Positions 5,379 through 5,395 of a stretch of DNA of 5,395 bases are shown piece after piece. The DNA is from Bifidobacterium breve. GTDB taxonomy: Bacteria; Actinomycetota; Actinomycetes; UBA12327. How positions within the stretch are numbered: the stretch's first letter is position 1; every line of letters starts with the position of its first letter. The translations under genes were made by a program, and so were the position numbers. Below the pieces are notes generated by a model. It saw nothing but the letters and a program-made list of their open reading frames with translations. It made no database searches and had not been told where the DNA came from. The stretch is from positions 1-5,395 of the forward strand of contig CALQPL010000092.1 in assembly GCA_943332445.1 (NCBI GenBank), written 5' to 3'.

Positions 5379-5395
5379 CCCCTGATATACCCAAG

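Noticed and set aside
1..5395. Search for a defence island, mobile element, CRISPR array or RNA gene
   Set aside because: All genes are on one strand with similar composition; there are no transposase, integrase, nuclease or toxin motifs, no regularly spaced repeats and no tRNA-like cloverleaf seen by eye.

Overview
The window reads as a chromosomal segment of an actinobacterium (Actinomycetota) of moderate GC, about 55% by eye. The main taxonomic clue is the left end: a CDP-alcohol phosphatidyltransferase followed directly by a DUF881 protein, an arrangement that matches the conserved Rv1822 (pgsA2)-Rv1823 order of Mycobacterium and its relatives. GTG starts, ATGA stop/start overlaps and a family of two-pass membrane proteins that I know only from actinobacteria agree with this. 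The genus cannot be fixed from the sequence; a planktonic or other mid-GC lineage is possible.

All seven genes lie on the minus strand, so transcription runs from right to left. In that order they are: (1) a 230-residue protein of unknown function with a helix-turn-helix-like C-terminal tail (4637-5329); (2) a DUF1345 multi-pass membrane protein (3966-4640) that overlaps gene 1 by four bases; (3) a two-domain sulfurtransferase of the 3-mercaptopyruvate type (2925-3782 with the start chosen here); (4) a short-chain dehydrogenase/reductase (2058-2867 with the start chosen here); (5) a two-pass membrane protein with an extracytoplasmic domain (1223-2032); (6) a CDP-alcohol phosphatidyltransferase (637-1221); (7) a DUF881 membrane protein that runs off the left edge (1-640).

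Spacing suggests three blocks. Genes 1 and 2 form a translationally coupled pair, with a possible weak terminator after them. Gene 3 follows a non-coding stretch of about 180 bases that probably holds its promoter. Genes 4 to 7 are tightly packed (gaps of 25 and 1 bases, then a 4-base overlap) and may be one envelope-related operon, possibly co-transcribed with gene 3 or driven from the 57-base gap before gene 4. Genes 6 and 7, and perhaps gene 5, point to membrane phospholipid synthesis and cell-envelope or division functions. The sulfurtransferase and the reductase are metabolic enzymes with no evident link to the others.

I see no tRNA, rRNA, CRISPR array, insertion sequence or phage gene. 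Most of the window is ordinary core chromosome. The points most worth a second look are the two start-site corrections, the resemblance of the reductase to the chlorophyll b reductase (NYC1/NOL) branch, two near-palindromes beside possible promoters, and the uncharacterised protein coupled to DUF1345.
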